Assembly (NCBI GenBank): GCA_905182815.1
Contig: CAJJCX010000004.1
Location: 372,001-436,000 of the forward strand
Reading direction: 5' to 3'
Origin: an uncultured Candidatus Thioglobus sp.
GTDB lineage: Bacteria; Pseudomonadota; Gammaproteobacteria; PS1; Pseudothioglobaceae
DNA length: 64,000 bases
Below the pieces are notes generated by a model. It worked only from the letters and a program-made list of their open reading frames with translations, was not told where the DNA came from and ran no database searches. Within the stretch, counting starts at the first letter, position 1, and each line of letters opens with the position of its first letter. Position numbers and translations under genes: made by a program. Positions 8,227-18,016 of this stretch are shown in pieces.

Positions 8227-10055
8227 ATGAAAAGTAATTTAATAAGTATTCTTATAAAATTAGTATGTATTTTATTACTATCATTTAATGTCCACTCAAG
8301 TGATGATGTAAATGACTCACTCCTGCAGGATGATAACGATATTATGCTGATAGATGAATTTAGTTCATGCACAGATCAATATGAAATTAATGATTTAGAA
8401 TCTAATAACATCACTTCCTCACTTTTATTATCTGGAGATGCCTTCTTTGCTCCAGGTGATTTGGTTATTAGTTCAAAAAATGCAAGAGCCATTGTTGATT
8501 CATATGATTCTTCGACAAATAAATTGATATATTATCAAACTGCTGAAACTGGCTTTAAATCATTTTCCCTAGGCGAAAAACTTGTTGGTAAGGGTGAAAA
8601 TGTTTCTATTATTGAAGAGTTTATTCTTGATTTTGGAGTTCCTTGCTCTGATCTTGTTGTCTCTATTGAAGAAAGTCCTGAGCAAATGATATTTATTTTT
8701 GCTGACTCTGATGAAGCAATTAAAGCTAAATTAGCCGCTCAAGAAATGATGGCTGAAATAGAAGCAGAGATGGCAAGACAAGCTGCCCTTGATGCCTTCC
8801 AGGCAAAACTAGCTGCGGATAAAGCTGCTGCTGCAAAATCAACAGCTGCTTATCAATCTAAACGTGCAAATGACGCAAGGATTGCTGCGCTTATGGACCA
8901 GCTCAATACTGAAAAAGAATTGGCTAACTTTGAAGCACAACTTGAGGCTGAATTAGCTGCTCAAGAAATGATGGCTGAAATAGAAGCAGAGATGGCAAGA
9001 CAAGCTGCTCTTGATGCCTTCCAAGCAAAACTAGCTGCGGATAAAGCTGCTGCTGCAAGTCAACTGCTGCTTATCAATCTAAACGTGCAAATGACGCAAG
9101 GATTGCTGCGCTTATGGACAGCTAATACTGAAAAAGAATTGCTAACTTTGAAGCACAACTTGAGGCTGAATTAGCTGCTCAAGAAATGATGGCTGAAATA
9201 GAAGCAGAGATGGCAAGACAAGCTGCTCTTGATGCCTTCCAAGCAAAACTAGCTGCTGATAAAGCTGCTGCTGCAAGTCAACAGCTGCTTATCAATCTAA
9301 ACGTGCAAATGATGCAAGGATTGCTGCGCTTATGGACAGCTAATACTGAAAAAGAATTGGCTAACTTTGAAGCACAACTTGAGGCTGAATTAGCTGCTCA
9401 AGAAATGATGGCTGAAATAGAAGCAGAGATGGCAAGACAAGCTGCCCTTGATGCCTTCCAAGCAAAACTAGCTGCGGATAAAGCTGCTGCTGCAGCGTCA
9501 ACTGCTGCTTACCAAGATAGTCTTTTAGATGCAGAGTTTGCAGCACTTGAAGCTCAAATTAAAGCTGAAGCGGATGCTGCTGAAATGATGGCTGAAATTA
9601 AGAGAGATGGCAAGACTGCTGCTCTTGCTATCTTCCAAGCAAAACTAGCGGATGAAAAAGCTGCTGCTGCAGCATCAACTGCTGCCTATCAGGCTAAGCT
9701 TGCTTATGATATGAGGGTTACTAAAATTATGGATGATTTAATTGTTCAATTAGATGAGCTAGGTATTGTTGATGATTATAAATCGACTATCAAAGATGAG
9801 CTTATAAAAGAAGCGACAGAGAAGCTAGAAGATGAGAAATTTATTGGCACAATTTCTGGAGAAATAGTAACGGTTGCGATACATGATTTTTGCAAGGTAA
9901 ATTTAGGGCTATCAGATAGCAATATTGAACTTTTCAAGAAGGCATTAGAGGGTGGTTATTTAGGAAATGTTGGCCCTCAGGTAACAAATGGAACTGAATT
10001 TTCATCGAATCGATGGGATGACTATATAGAGTGTGTTGGCTCTAAGAGAATATAA
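8227..10055 (+). CDS. Secreted Ala/Glu-rich helical repeat protein B (one net frameshift near 9141)
   Basis: Paralogue of protein A, about 609 residues after repair of one missing G near 9141 (GAATTGCTAAC where sister copies have GAATTGGCTAAC). Residues 1-24 are a signal peptide. Residues 25-165 form a domain absent from A, with two Cys and a beta-looking stretch (APGDLVISSKNARAIVDSY..TNKLIYY..GEKLVGKG). From about residue 169 come four near-identical 74-residue units, then shorter variants. The last 60 residues repeat the domain of A (FCK, GPQV, GTEF, NRWD.Y..CV). In two central units paired deletions of one and two bases put about 23 codons in another frame. Function unknown. As it stands, the sequence stops at 9174. 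Confidence 0.7.
8734..9575 (+). repeat. 222-bp coding repeat array in gene B
   Basis: A partial unit near 8734 is followed by units starting at 8917, 9136 and 9354. The spacings are 219 and 218 bases instead of 222. The shortfall comes from a missing base near GCTGCTGCAAGTC, two missing bases at TATGGACAGCTAATAC (sisters have GGACCAGCTCAATAC), and in one unit a further missing G. The same 1+2 deletion pattern occurs in two neighbouring units, so it was copied with the repeat or arose from the same consensus error. Confidence 0.85.
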
Positions 10056-10077
10056 AAAATTGTTTAATAAGTAACTA

Positions 10078-10635
10078 TTATATTTCTAATAATGAATTCT
10101 CTTTGTCAGTCAAAGACCTTTCAATTAAAGAGATATGTTGATCTGTAATTTTTTGTATATTATCTTCAGCTCTATGTGACTCATCTTCTGATATTTCTTT
10201 TTCTTTAAGGAGCTCTCTAAAGTCAGATATAGCATCTCTTCGAATATTTCTTATTGCCACGCGCGCATTTTCAGCTTCATCACGAACAACTTTTACTAAT
10301 TCTTTTCTGCGCTCTTCAGTTAGAAGGGGCAAAGGAATTCGCAAAACCTGTCCTTGAGTGTTTGGGTTTAAACCTAAATCAGACGTCATAATTGCTTTTT
10401 CAATTGGTCCAACCATATCTTTTTCCCAGGGTGAAACCTTAAGAGTTCTTGAGTCTTCAGCGCTTACATTAGAAACTTGTGAAAGAGGAACCATGCTGCC
10501 ATAGTATTCAACTGTAATTTGATCAAGTAGTGAGGGGTGAGCCCTTCCAGCACGAATCTTACTAAAGTCAGTCTCAAGAGAAGCGAGTGATTTACTCATT
10601 CGGCTATTTGCATCACTGTGAATTTCATTAATCAT
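10078..10635 (-). CDS. frr: Ribosome recycling factor
   Basis: Splits post-termination ribosomes together with EF-G. The 185-residue length is standard. Recognisable stretches are [62 protein letters not shown] and [21 protein letters not shown]. It lies three bases after pyrH, the usual gammaproteobacterial pyrH-frr order; tsf is not adjacent here. It converges on repeat gene B with a 22-base gap. Confidence 0.97.
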   Translation of the reverse strand: MINEIHSDANSRMSKSLASLETDFSKIRAGRAHPSLLDQITVEYYGSMVPLSQVSNVSAEDSRTLKVSPWEKDMVGPIEKAIMTSDLGLNPNTQGQVLRIPLPLLTEERRKELVKVVRDEAENARVAIRNIRRDAISDFRELLKEKEISEDESHRAEDNIQKITDQHISLIERSLTDKENSLLEI

Positions 10636-10638
10636 TAT

Positions 10639-11361
10639 TTATTCTCCATTTTGACTAACAATCGTGCCAATTGATTGGCCATTTAAAATATTAGCTAAAG
10701 CATAATTATCATCAAACATACTAAAAACACAAATTCTTATATTATTTTCTCGACATAATGCAAATGCAGCAGTGTCCATCACCTCAATATTCTTTTCAAT
10801 AGCCGAATCAAAACTAAGCGCGTCAAACTTTATAGCATTTGAATCTTTCAATGGGTCACTTGAATAAATACCGTCGACCTTAGTAGCTTTAAAGACAATA
10901 TCAGCCTCAATTTCAACTGCTCTTAATGCAGCAGCAGTATCGGTTGTAAAGCAAGGACTTCCAGTACCAGCAGAAAAAATAACTACCTTACCTTCTGATA
11001 GCGCATTTTTAGCTTTAGTATGATTAAAAGGATCACAAACACCACCACCAATCGAAAAGCCAGACATGACAATTGAAGGAATATTATTTCTTTTAAAAGC
11101 GTCTGATATTGCTAATGCATTCATCACTGTAGCAAGCATTCCAATATGATCTCCAGTGATTTTGTTCATTCCATCACTTGCAAGGGCAGCGCCTCGATAG
11201 ATATTTCCACCACCAATTACTATGGCGATTTCAACGCCAAGATCCAGGGCAGATTGAACAATAGTGACTACTTTTTTTAGCATTTCAGGATCAATATTAT
11301 TATTGTCACTTTTTAGTGCTTCACCACTAAGTTTGAGTAAGATTCGACGATAAGAAACCAT
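10639..11361 (-). CDS. pyrH: UMP kinase
   Basis: Phosphorylates UMP to UDP in the cytoplasm (amino-acid-kinase fold, hexameric in bacteria). The 240 residues show YRRILLKLSGEAL at the start, VIGGGNIYRG, DHIGMLATVMNALA, FSAGTGSPCFTTDTAAALRA, and KATKVDGIYSSDP. It is transcribed away from uvrA and is followed after three bases by frr. Length and motifs are normal and there is nothing anomalous. Confidence 0.97.
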   Translation of the reverse strand: MVSYRRILLKLSGEALKSDNNNIDPEMLKKVVTIVQSALDLGVEIAIVIGGGNIYRGAALASDGMNKITGDHIGMLATVMNALAISDAFKRNNIPSIVMSGFSIGGGVCDPFNHTKAKNALSEGKVVIFSAGTGSPCFTTDTAAALRAVEIEADIVFKATKVDGIYSSDPLKDSNAIKFDALSFDSAIEKNIEVMDTAAFALCRENNIRICVFSMFDDNYALANILNGQSIGTIVSQNGE

Positions 11362-11445
11362 GTGCTAAGAATTGAATACAAAATTAAGATTTTACACAAC
11401 GCATGAGTATAATGAACCCTTTGTCCACCATAAAATAACTAACCT

Positions 11446-14262
11446 ATGGATTCAATAAACATACGTGGCGCTAGAGTCCATAATTTAAAAAACATTGATG
11501 TTAGCATTCCAAGAAATAAGCTTGTAGTTATTACTGGGCTATCGGGTTCTGGCAAGTCATCATTAGCCTTTGATACAATTTATGCTGAAGGCCAAAGAAG
11601 GTATGTTGAGTCATTATCAGCATATGCAAGGCAGTTCTTATCATTAATGGAAAAGCCAGATGTTGATCATATTGAAGGACTATCTCCTGCAATATCAATC
11701 GAACAAAAAGCTACCTCTCATAATCCTCGCTCTACAGTAGGAACCATAACTGAGATTTATGATTATTTGAGACTACTTTTTGCCAGAGTTGGCTCACCTA
11801 GATGTCCTGAACATGGAGATGATTTACAGGCACAAACAATTTCTCAAATGGTAGATGCAATATTAGACCTTCCAGAAGATGCAAAGATTATGATACTTGC
11901 ACCAATTGTAAAAAATAGAAAGGGTAGCCATCTAAAATTATTACAAGAACTTTCTCATCAAGGCTTCCTTCGTGCAAGAGTTGATGGTGAGGTTATGCTT
12001 CTTGAAGAAATTGATGAGCTTGATGGTAATAAAAATCATACCATCGAGATCGTAATTGACCGATTAAAAGTTAGGCAAGATATAACGTCAAGGTTATCTG
12101 AGTCTCTTGAAACTGGCCTTAATATGAGCTCGGGTATTGCTATAGCTTGCCCTATGGATATTGACTCTGGTTTTAAGGAGCTAACATTTTCAGCAAAGTT
12201 TTCTTGTGTTCATTGTGGTTACTCTTTGGAAGAGTTAGAGCCTAGACTCTTTTCATTTAATAATCCTGTGGGGGCATGTGAAACATGCGATGGTTTAGGT
12301 ATCAAAGATATATTTGACGAAGAAAGAGTTGTAGCTAATCCTGAGCTTAGCCTGGAAGATGGTGCAATTTATGGCTGGAGTAAAAGTAATGCCTATTTTT
12401 ATCAAATGCTTTCTTTAGTTGGTAATTATTATAAATTTGATATTGCCACACCATTTAATGAGCTCTCAGAAGAGAATAAAAAAATTGTTCTTTATGGAAG
12501 TGGAAGCCAGGTTATTGATTTTTCGAAAATTAAAGGAAGAAGAGGTTGGACAAGTAAGAAAAAACCTTTTGAGGGCGTAATTCCAAGAATGATGCGTCGT
12601 TATGCAGATAGTGATATCCGCTCAATTAGGGAAGAATTATCTAGATATGTAATAAGCAAGCCCTGCTCAAGTTGCAATGGAGATAGACTTAATGCATCTG
12701 CAAGAAATGTCTTTATAGATAATAGAAATATTTCAGATCTAACAAAGTTAACGATAGACCAAGTATTTGATTTTTTTGAATCTCTTGAGCTAGAAGGTCA
12801 GCGTGGGGAAATTGCAAGTAAGATTCTTAGTGAAATTTCACAGCGTTTGCATTTCTTAATTAATGTTGGGCTCGATTATCTTAATTTAGAGAGAAAAGCC
12901 AACTCTCTATCTGGCGGGGAAGCTCAGCGAATAAGATTAGCCTCTCAAATAGGTGCGGGCTTGATTGGGGTACTCTATGTTTTAGACGAGCCATCAATTG
13001 GACTTCATCAGCGCGATAATCAAAAGTTACTTGATACATTGACTTATCTAAGAGATTTAGGTAACACAGTTATTGTTGTTGAGCATGATGAAGACGCAAT
13101 AAGACAGGCTGATTATGTTGTGGATATTGGACCTGGTGCAGGTATTCATGGCGGTGAAATTGTTGCGATAGGATCACCTGATGAAGTTATAGCTAATACA
13201 AAATCCCTTACTGGAGATTATTTAAGTGGTCGATTAGAAATCAGCACTCCTAAAACTAGAAAGAAATCAAATGGCTGGCTTAATATTACTGGAGCAAGTG
13301 GAAATAACTTAAAGCATGTTGACTTAAAAATTCCTGTTGGCGTTTTAACCTGTATTACAGGTGTTTCTGGCTCTGGAAAGTCAACATTAATCAACAATAC
13401 ACTTTATGAGTTAGCTGCAAAAACACTTAATGGAGCTCAAACTGATGTTGCTCCATTTAAAGAAGTTAAGGGTATGGACCTGTTTGATAAAGTAGTTAAT
13501 ATTAATCAAAGTCCAATTGGAAGAACTCCTCGATCTAACCCAGCTACTTATACGGGCGTCTTTACGTTAGTTCGTGACCTTTTTGCATTGACGCTTGAGT
13601 CTAGGACGCGAGGATATAAATCTGGACGTTTTAGTTTTAATGTTAAAGGAGGCAGATGTGAAGCCTGTAAAGGAGATGGCTTAATTAAGGTAGAGATGCA
13701 CTTTTTGCCTGATGTTTACGTCTCATGTGATATCTGTCATGGCCATAGATATAACCGAGAAACCTTAGAAATTAAATATAAAGGAAAGTCAATTGCAGAG
13801 GTTTTAGAGATGACTGTCGAAGATGCGCTTGATTTTTTTAAAGCGATTCCAAAGATTAATCAAAAAATGCAAACTTTAATGGATGTTGGGCTTTCGTATA
13901 TTACGCTTGGCCAAAATGCAACCACCCTTTCTGGTGGAGAAGCTCAGCGTATAAAGCTTGCTAAAGAACTTTCTAAAACAGATACGGGACAAACTTTATA
14001 TATATTAGATGAGCCAACAAGTGGGCTACATTTTCATGATATTAAACAATTGCTATCAGTAATTTTTAGACTTCGAGATCGAAATAATACAATTGTTATA
14101 ATCGAGCATAATCTAGACGTTATTAAGACTGCTGATTGGGTTGTTGATCTTGGGCCAGAAGGAGGGAACAAAGGCGGCGAAATAATTGCATTTGGGACTC
14201 CAGAAGAGGTGTCCAAGAATCCAAGATCATATACTGGGCAGTTCCTTAAGGAGCATCTTTAG
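11446..14262 (+). CDS. uvrA: UvrABC excision nuclease subunit A
   Basis: DNA damage recognition ATPase of nucleotide excision repair. The 938-residue protein has both ABC modules: Walker [10 protein letters not shown] near residue 30 and GVSGSGKST near 643, with signatures [14 protein letters not shown] near 488 and [14 protein letters not shown] near 826. Zinc-binding pairs CVHCGYS..CETC and [15 protein letters not shown] are intact. It ends normally and has no frameshift over 2.8 kb, unlike many genes downstream. It is divergent from pyrH with an 84-base spacer. Confidence 0.98.
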   Translation: MDSINIRGARVHNLKNIDVSIPRNKLVVITGLSGSGKSSLAFDTIYAEGQRRYVESLSAYARQFLSLMEKPDVDHIEGLSPAISIEQKATSHNPRSTVGTITEIYDYLRLLFARVGSPRCPEHGDDLQAQTISQMVDAILDLPEDAKIMILAPIVKNRKGSHLKLLQELSHQGFLRARVDGEVMLLEEIDELDGNKNHTIEIVIDRLKVRQDITSRLSESLETGLNMSSGIAIACPMDIDSGFKELTFSAKFSCVHCGYSLEELEPRLFSFNNPVGACETCDGLGIKDIFDEERVVANPELSLEDGAIYGWSKSNAYFYQMLSLVGNYYKFDIATPFNELSEENKKIVLYGSGSQVIDFSKIKGRRGWTSKKKPFEGVIPRMMRRYADSDIRSIREELSRYVISKPCSSCNGDRLNASARNVFIDNRNISDLTKLTIDQVFDFFESLELEGQRGEIASKILSEISQRLHFLINVGLDYLNLERKANSLSGGEAQRIRLASQIGAGLIGVLYVLDEPSIGLHQRDNQKLLDTLTYLRDLGNTVIVVEHDEDAIRQADYVVDIGPGAGIHGGEIVAIGSPDEVIANTKSLTGDYLSGRLEISTPKTRKKSNGWLNITGASGNNLKHVDLKIPVGVLTCITGVSGSGKSTLINNTLYELAAKTLNGAQTDVAPFKEVKGMDLFDKVVNINQSPIGRTPRSNPATYTGVFTLVRDLFALTLESRTRGYKSGRFSFNVKGGRCEACKGDGLIKVEMHFLPDVYVSCDICHGHRYNRETLEIKYKGKSIAEVLEMTVEDALDFFKAIPKINQKMQTLMDVGLSYITLGQNATTLSGGEAQRIKLAKELSKTDTGQTLYILDEPTSGLHFHDIKQLLSVIFRLRDRNNTIVIIEHNLDVIKTADWVVDLGPEGGNKGGEIIAFGTPEEVSKNPRSYTGQFLKEHL

Positions 14263-14278
14263 ATTTAAGTTTCAAAGC

Positions 14279-14956
14279 CTATAAGGTCATTGTGAAAGCA
14301 GTTTTTCCATTAATCTTGTGAATTTTTATAGGCTGAAAATTCTCTTCAACAGACAGATTTAGAGTTAATTGTAAGTTCATCACAAATTACCTTCACAGTT
14401 TCAATTTCACGCTCATTAATTAGAAATTTTTTCAGATCCATCTAACTTGAATTGAAGATAATTAACGCCAACTTCATCAACAACTTGATAGGTAAATTCT
14501 GATTCATTAGGCTTATTATTCATATCATTGGATAATGCTAGATAAACACTTAAGGTATCAACTAGAAGGCCAGGTTTTATTTCAAACTCTTCACCACTAC
14601 TTGATACGGCATAATTTTTATCAGTTTCAATGGTATTTCATAGTTCTTTTTAACTTCACCTTTGATTTTTTCTATGACTCTAAAGGAAGTATTAATGATC
14701 TGCCCATCAATTTCATTACCTATACTTTTTTCAGATCTTGAGTAATCATATAAGAGCTTTCCATACTGATGCTGTGCTGGCTTCAGTTGTGAATTCAAAC
14801 TGATTATCATTGACCTCTAAATTTAATATTGCAGTTCCAACTTTTAGGTTGCCCATTACAGTTTCAGCATAAAGCTCATAACTTCCCTTATAGGGGTTAG
14901 TGACAAAGATTGGGCTGAAAAAGAAGTGCTAAAAATAAGAAAATTACTTTATTCAT
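14279..14956 (-). pseudogene. DUF3108-like periplasmic protein, broken by several frameshifts
   Basis: After joining frames the protein reads: a hydrophobic N-terminal signal, NPYKGSYELYAETVMGNLKVG, NLEVNDNQFEFTTEAS, WKALYDYSRSEKSIGNEID, a central PGLLVDTLSVYLALSND, then INEREIETVKV and a C-terminal NFQPIKIHKINGK. This layout matches the DUF3108 family of uncharacterised envelope proteins, which I recall next to purMN in related bacteria. Its ATG overlaps the purN stop (ATGA), so it is the third gene of a purM-purN-DUF3108 operon. At least five single-base shifts break it, near T5, A6 and G/T runs. No intact frame exceeds 77 residues. Given the error pattern elsewhere it may be intact in the cell. 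Confidence 0.65.
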
Positions 14957-15561
14957 ATTATTTTTCCATCAAGTGTTGCAGTTTTATCATCAATTAGTTT
15001 CAGTCTTCTTTGAGTATACCAATGAATCACTTTAGGGTAGATGACATGTTCTTTTTTTAAAACTTTCATAGAGAGTGTTTCCTTAGTATCTAGATTGTCA
15101 ATAATAACTGACTCTTGACAAATTAAAGGACCACCATCCAATTCTTTAGTAACAAAGTGAACACTTACACCATGAACTTTCTCAGAAGCATCAATAGCTC
15201 TTTGGTGTGTGTTGAGTCCTGGAAATTTTGGGAGTAAGGAGGGATGAATATTAAGAATTTTCCCAAAATAATGTGACACAAATAATGGAGTAAGAACTCT
15301 CATATAACCAGCTAAAACAATTAACTCTACCCCATGCTGTTGAATAATTGAAATGAGCTCTCTATCAAAAGCTTCCTTGGAGTTATATAATTCAGGATCA
15401 ATAATGGCGGTCTGAAGTTTTGCAGATTCAGCTCGTTTCAAGCCAAAAGCATTTTTGTTATTACTAATGACGCAGCTAATTTGCAAGTCAATTCTATCTG
15501 CATTATCAATTATTGATTGTAAATTAGAGCCATTACCTGAAATTAAAATAACAGCTTTCAT
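14953..15561 (-). CDS. purN: Phosphoribosylglycinamide formyltransferase 1
   Basis: Transfers a formyl group from 10-formyl-THF to GAR in purine synthesis. The 202 residues show the N-terminal VLISGNGSNLQSIID, the catalytic region LAGYMRVLTP and ILNIHPSLLPKFPGLNTHQRAI, then VHGVSVHFVTKELDGGPLICQ. It starts four bases after purM and overlaps the next gene by four bases (ATGA), so the operon order is purM, purN, DUF3108-like. Typical length. Confidence 0.97.
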   Translation of the reverse strand: MKAVILISGNGSNLQSIIDNADRIDLQISCVISNNKNAFGLKRAESAKLQTAIIDPELYNSKEAFDRELISIIQQHGVELIVLAGYMRVLTPLFVSHYFGKILNIHPSLLPKFPGLNTHQRAIDASEKVHGVSVHFVTKELDGGPLICQESVIIDNLDTKETLSMKVLKKEHVIYPKVIHWYTQRRLKLIDDKTATLDGKII

Positions 15562-15565
15562 AGTA

Positions 15566-16567
15566 TCAAATTATTACTTGCTCACCTTTAGAGTCAACAA
15601 CTTCTCCAATTAACCAGGCTTTTTCACCTTTAGAATTTAATAGCTTAATAGCATCATTTGAGGATTCTTTTGGAACAATAACGACCATGCCAACGCCGCA
15701 GTTAAGAACTCTATGCATTTCACTTGTATCTATATTTCCTTCAGCCTGCAGCCACTGAAATATTTCTGGAAGCTCCCAAGAGTTTGCATCCAATTTTGCA
15801 GCTAAATGCTCTGGCATTACTCTGGGAATATTTTCAAGAAGGCCACCGCCTGTAATATGCGATATTGCATGTACGGGTAAATTTTGAACTAATGACAAGA
15901 TTGATTTAACATAAATTTTAGTTGGCTCAATAAGTTCCTTGAGCTGGCTTGATGTTGGCTTTGTTTTTTCCAAAACTTTTCTGATGAGTGAGTATCCATT
16001 TGAGTGAGGACCGGATGAACCAAGTGCTATTATGTGATTACCTGATGAAACTTTAGAGCCATCTATAATATTATCTTTTTCAACAATGCCTACGCAAAAC
16101 CCAGCAAGATCATACTCTTCGCCTTTATACATTCCGGGCATTTCAGCAGTTTCCCCTCCAATTAACGAGCATCCAGATTGACGACAGCCTTCACCAATTC
16201 CAGAAATAACAGAAATCGCAACATCTGGATTAAGAGAGCCCGTTGCGTAATAATCTAAAAAAAACAAAGGCTCAGCGCCCTGAACTATAAGATCATTGAC
16301 GCACATTGCAACTAAATCAATACCAATAGTATCATGCTTATTAAGCATCTCAGCAACCATCAATTTTGTTCCAACGCCGTCAGTTCCTGAAATTAAAACT
16401 GGTTTTTTATATTTATCTAAAGGAATTTCAAACATTGCACCAAAGCCACCTAGACCAGCAAGAACACCAGGTCTTAACGTTGATTTTGCAATTGGTTTAA
16501 TTTTTTCAATAAGCTGATTACCTTTGGTAATATCAACTCCAGAGTCCTTATAAGTCAATGATGACAT
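15566..16567 (-). CDS. purM: Phosphoribosylformylglycinamidine cyclo-ligase (AIR synthetase)
   Basis: Closes the imidazole ring of AIR using ATP. The 333 residues show [77 protein letters not shown] and [12 protein letters not shown]. All are standard for PurM. It leads the minus-strand purMN operon and is divergent from the phosphatidyltransferase gene by about 50 bases, the arrangement also seen around hda in many gammaproteobacteria. Confidence 0.98.
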   Translation of the reverse strand: MSSLTYKDSGVDITKGNQLIEKIKPIAKSTLRPGVLAGLGGFGAMFEIPLDKYKKPVLISGTDGVGTKLMVAEMLNKHDTIGIDLVAMCVNDLIVQGAEPLFFLDYYATGSLNPDVAISVISGIGEGCRQSGCSLIGGETAEMPGMYKGEEYDLAGFCVGIVEKDNIIDGSKVSSGNHIIALGSSGPHSNGYSLIRKVLEKTKPTSSQLKELIEPTKIYVKSILSLVQNLPVHAISHITGGGLLENIPRVMPEHLAAKLDANSWELPEIFQWLQAEGNIDTSEMHRVLNCGVGMVVIVPKESSNDAIKLLNSKGEKAWLIGEVVDSKGEQVII

Positions 16568-16619
16568 CTTGTTTTCCGTATAATTAAGGTCTAAAAAATG
16601 AATTTAATTAAGCAAAATA

Positions 16620-17180
16620 ATGAGCTACTCAATGCTACCCAATGCGCTTTCAATAATACGCATTATTTTAACAGTTCCAATAGTTATAGCGCTACTAAAA
16701 GAGCAGTATCTTTTGACGCTTCTATTATTTCTATTGGCTGGAATTACTGACGCATTAGATGGTTGGATAGCTAAACAGTTTTCTTTTCAGTCCCGTCTTG
16801 GTTCTATTCTTGATCCAATGGCAGACAAGATATTATTGACCTGCTCTTTTATTGCTTTATATTGGGTTGGGATTATGCCCTTATGGCTACTCATGATAAT
16901 TTTTGTTCGTGATGTTATTATTGTAGCGGGCGCATTGGGATATTTTCTAGGTGAAATATCTAGGGATAGCGACTTGCTAGAGCCTTCTTTAATTAGTAAA
17001 TTTAATACAGTATTACAAATTGCCTTGGTTATATTTTTACTATTAATTCAAATATATACTGAATTAAATGGCCTTAGAGATATGGTTTTCATAGTGGTTG
17101 CCACTTCGACCGGTTTAAGTGGTGCGGACTATGTGTTACTTTGGGTTAAAAAGTTTATCTTGCAAGAGTCTAAAAAATGA
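16620..17180 (+). CDS. CDP-alcohol phosphatidyltransferase family protein (PgsA-like)
   Basis: Integral membrane enzyme that swaps CMP of CDP-diacylglycerol for an alcohol. The 186 residues have several membrane helices. The family motif D-G-x2-A-R/K-x8-G-x3-D-x3-D is seen as ITDALDGWIAKQFSFQSRLGSILDPMADK, shown here with its Asp residues at about 41, 44, 62 and 66. N-terminal LPNALSIIRIILTVPIV matches PgsA-like proteins. The alcohol is probably glycerol 3-phosphate, but this shorter subgroup near hda is not the assured housekeeping PgsA. It overlaps hda by four bases (ATGA). Confidence 0.85.
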   Translation: MSYSMLPNALSIIRIILTVPIVIALLKEQYLLTLLLFLLAGITDALDGWIAKQFSFQSRLGSILDPMADKILLTCSFIALYWVGIMPLWLLMIIFVRDVIIVAGALGYFLGEISRDSDLLEPSLISKFNTVLQIALVIFLLLIQIYTELNGLRDMVFIVVATSTGLSGADYVLLWVKKFILQESKK

Positions 17181-17845
17181 ATCAATTAGGCCTTCCAATC
17201 TCACTGAACTCCAAAATGCTTTTAGATAACTTTATTGCTAATAGTGAGCTTGTTAATTTAATACACCAACTTTTTCAGAAAAAAAAGGCTTCTGAAATTT
17301 ACGTATATGGATTAACAGGCCAAGGCAAAACGCATGTCCTTCAAGGAGTAGTATTAAAGGCCCTAGAAATGGATAAGAATGCAATTTATATCGATTGTAT
17401 TGATTCTTTTCCAGAGCATTTATTTGACTTTATAGGCCAATTAAATTTTATTAGCTTTGATAATGTTGATCTTATTAGTAGCGATAACCAAGAGACATTT
17501 TTCGATTTATATAATCGAGCAAGACAGGCTGGAGTTGTTATTTTAGTCAGTGGCTCTAGTTTGCCCAGTGATTTAACCGTTATGAAGGATCTTAAGACTC
17601 GCCTAAGTTTAGCAGCTGTTTATAAATTAGAAGAGCTTAATGACGAGTTAACAATGGACGTACTTAATAAACAGATGAGTGATAGAAATTTAACTATTGA
17701 CTCAAAAATTTACGAATATTTATTTAAGAATTATTCTCGAGATTTAAATACTTTAGTATCTGCGATGAATGAGTTAGATAAAGCATCACTCCAATCAAAA
17801 AAGGCAATTTCAATTCCTTTTGTTAAAACAGTACTTCAACTTTAG
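17177..17845 (+). CDS. hda: DnaA regulatory inactivator
   Basis: Binds the DNA-loaded sliding clamp and triggers hydrolysis of DnaA-ATP after initiation. It has 222 residues of the DnaA-type AAA+ fold. The N-terminal clamp-binding motif is present (QLGLPI at residues 3-8), followed by the P-loop-like YGLTGQGKTHVLQG near residue 48, LNFISFDNVDLI (Walker B region), and a sensor segment LTVMKDLKTRLS. There is no C-terminal DNA-binding domain, which separates it from DnaA. It overlaps the upstream membrane gene by four bases. The following 171 bases before cysG are very AT-rich and hold no gene. Confidence 0.93.
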   Translation: MNQLGLPISLNSKMLLDNFIANSELVNLIHQLFQKKKASEIYVYGLTGQGKTHVLQGVVLKALEMDKNAIYIDCIDSFPEHLFDFIGQLNFISFDNVDLISSDNQETFFDLYNRARQAGVVILVSGSSLPSDLTVMKDLKTRLSLAAVYKLEELNDELTMDVLNKQMSDRNLTIDSKIYEYLFKNYSRDLNTLVSAMNELDKASLQSKKAISIPFVKTVLQL

Positions 17846-18016
17846 TAGCTACTAAATATCAATTTATTAAGAAATATAAAATATTTTTCTAAATTATGTT
17901 TTTTTAAGAAATATTTATATCTTTTAACTCAATAATAATAAAAATATAGAATTTTTTACTATACTTCGTAAAATATTTAAAACAACGCTCTAATCTTAAG
18001 AGCTTAATATATTTTT

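Noticed and set aside
9361-9546. Minus-strand frame of 61 codons in repeat gene B
   Set aside because: It is the Leu/Gln-rich antisense reading of the Ala/Glu repeat and recurs only because the repeat does.
7329-9575. Repeats considered as a CRISPR array
   Set aside because: Units are 222 bp, coding and contiguous, without spacers; the period is a multiple of three and both ends are in frame.
7116-10055. Repeat proteins as TolA, phasin or antifreeze proteins
   Set aside because: Composition overlaps with TolA domain II, but the N-terminal membrane anchor and TolA C-domain are missing; no PHA genes are nearby, and the antifreeze Thr/Ala period is absent.
14535-14741. Plus-strand frame of 68 codons opposite the DUF3108-like gene
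   Set aside because: No ribosome site and no recognisable protein; it is the antisense of a broken minus-strand gene with clear family motifs.
17846-18016. Riboswitch or small RNA before cysG
   Set aside because: The 171-base spacer is very AT-rich with short AAGAAATAT direct repeats but no stable stem or known aptamer core.
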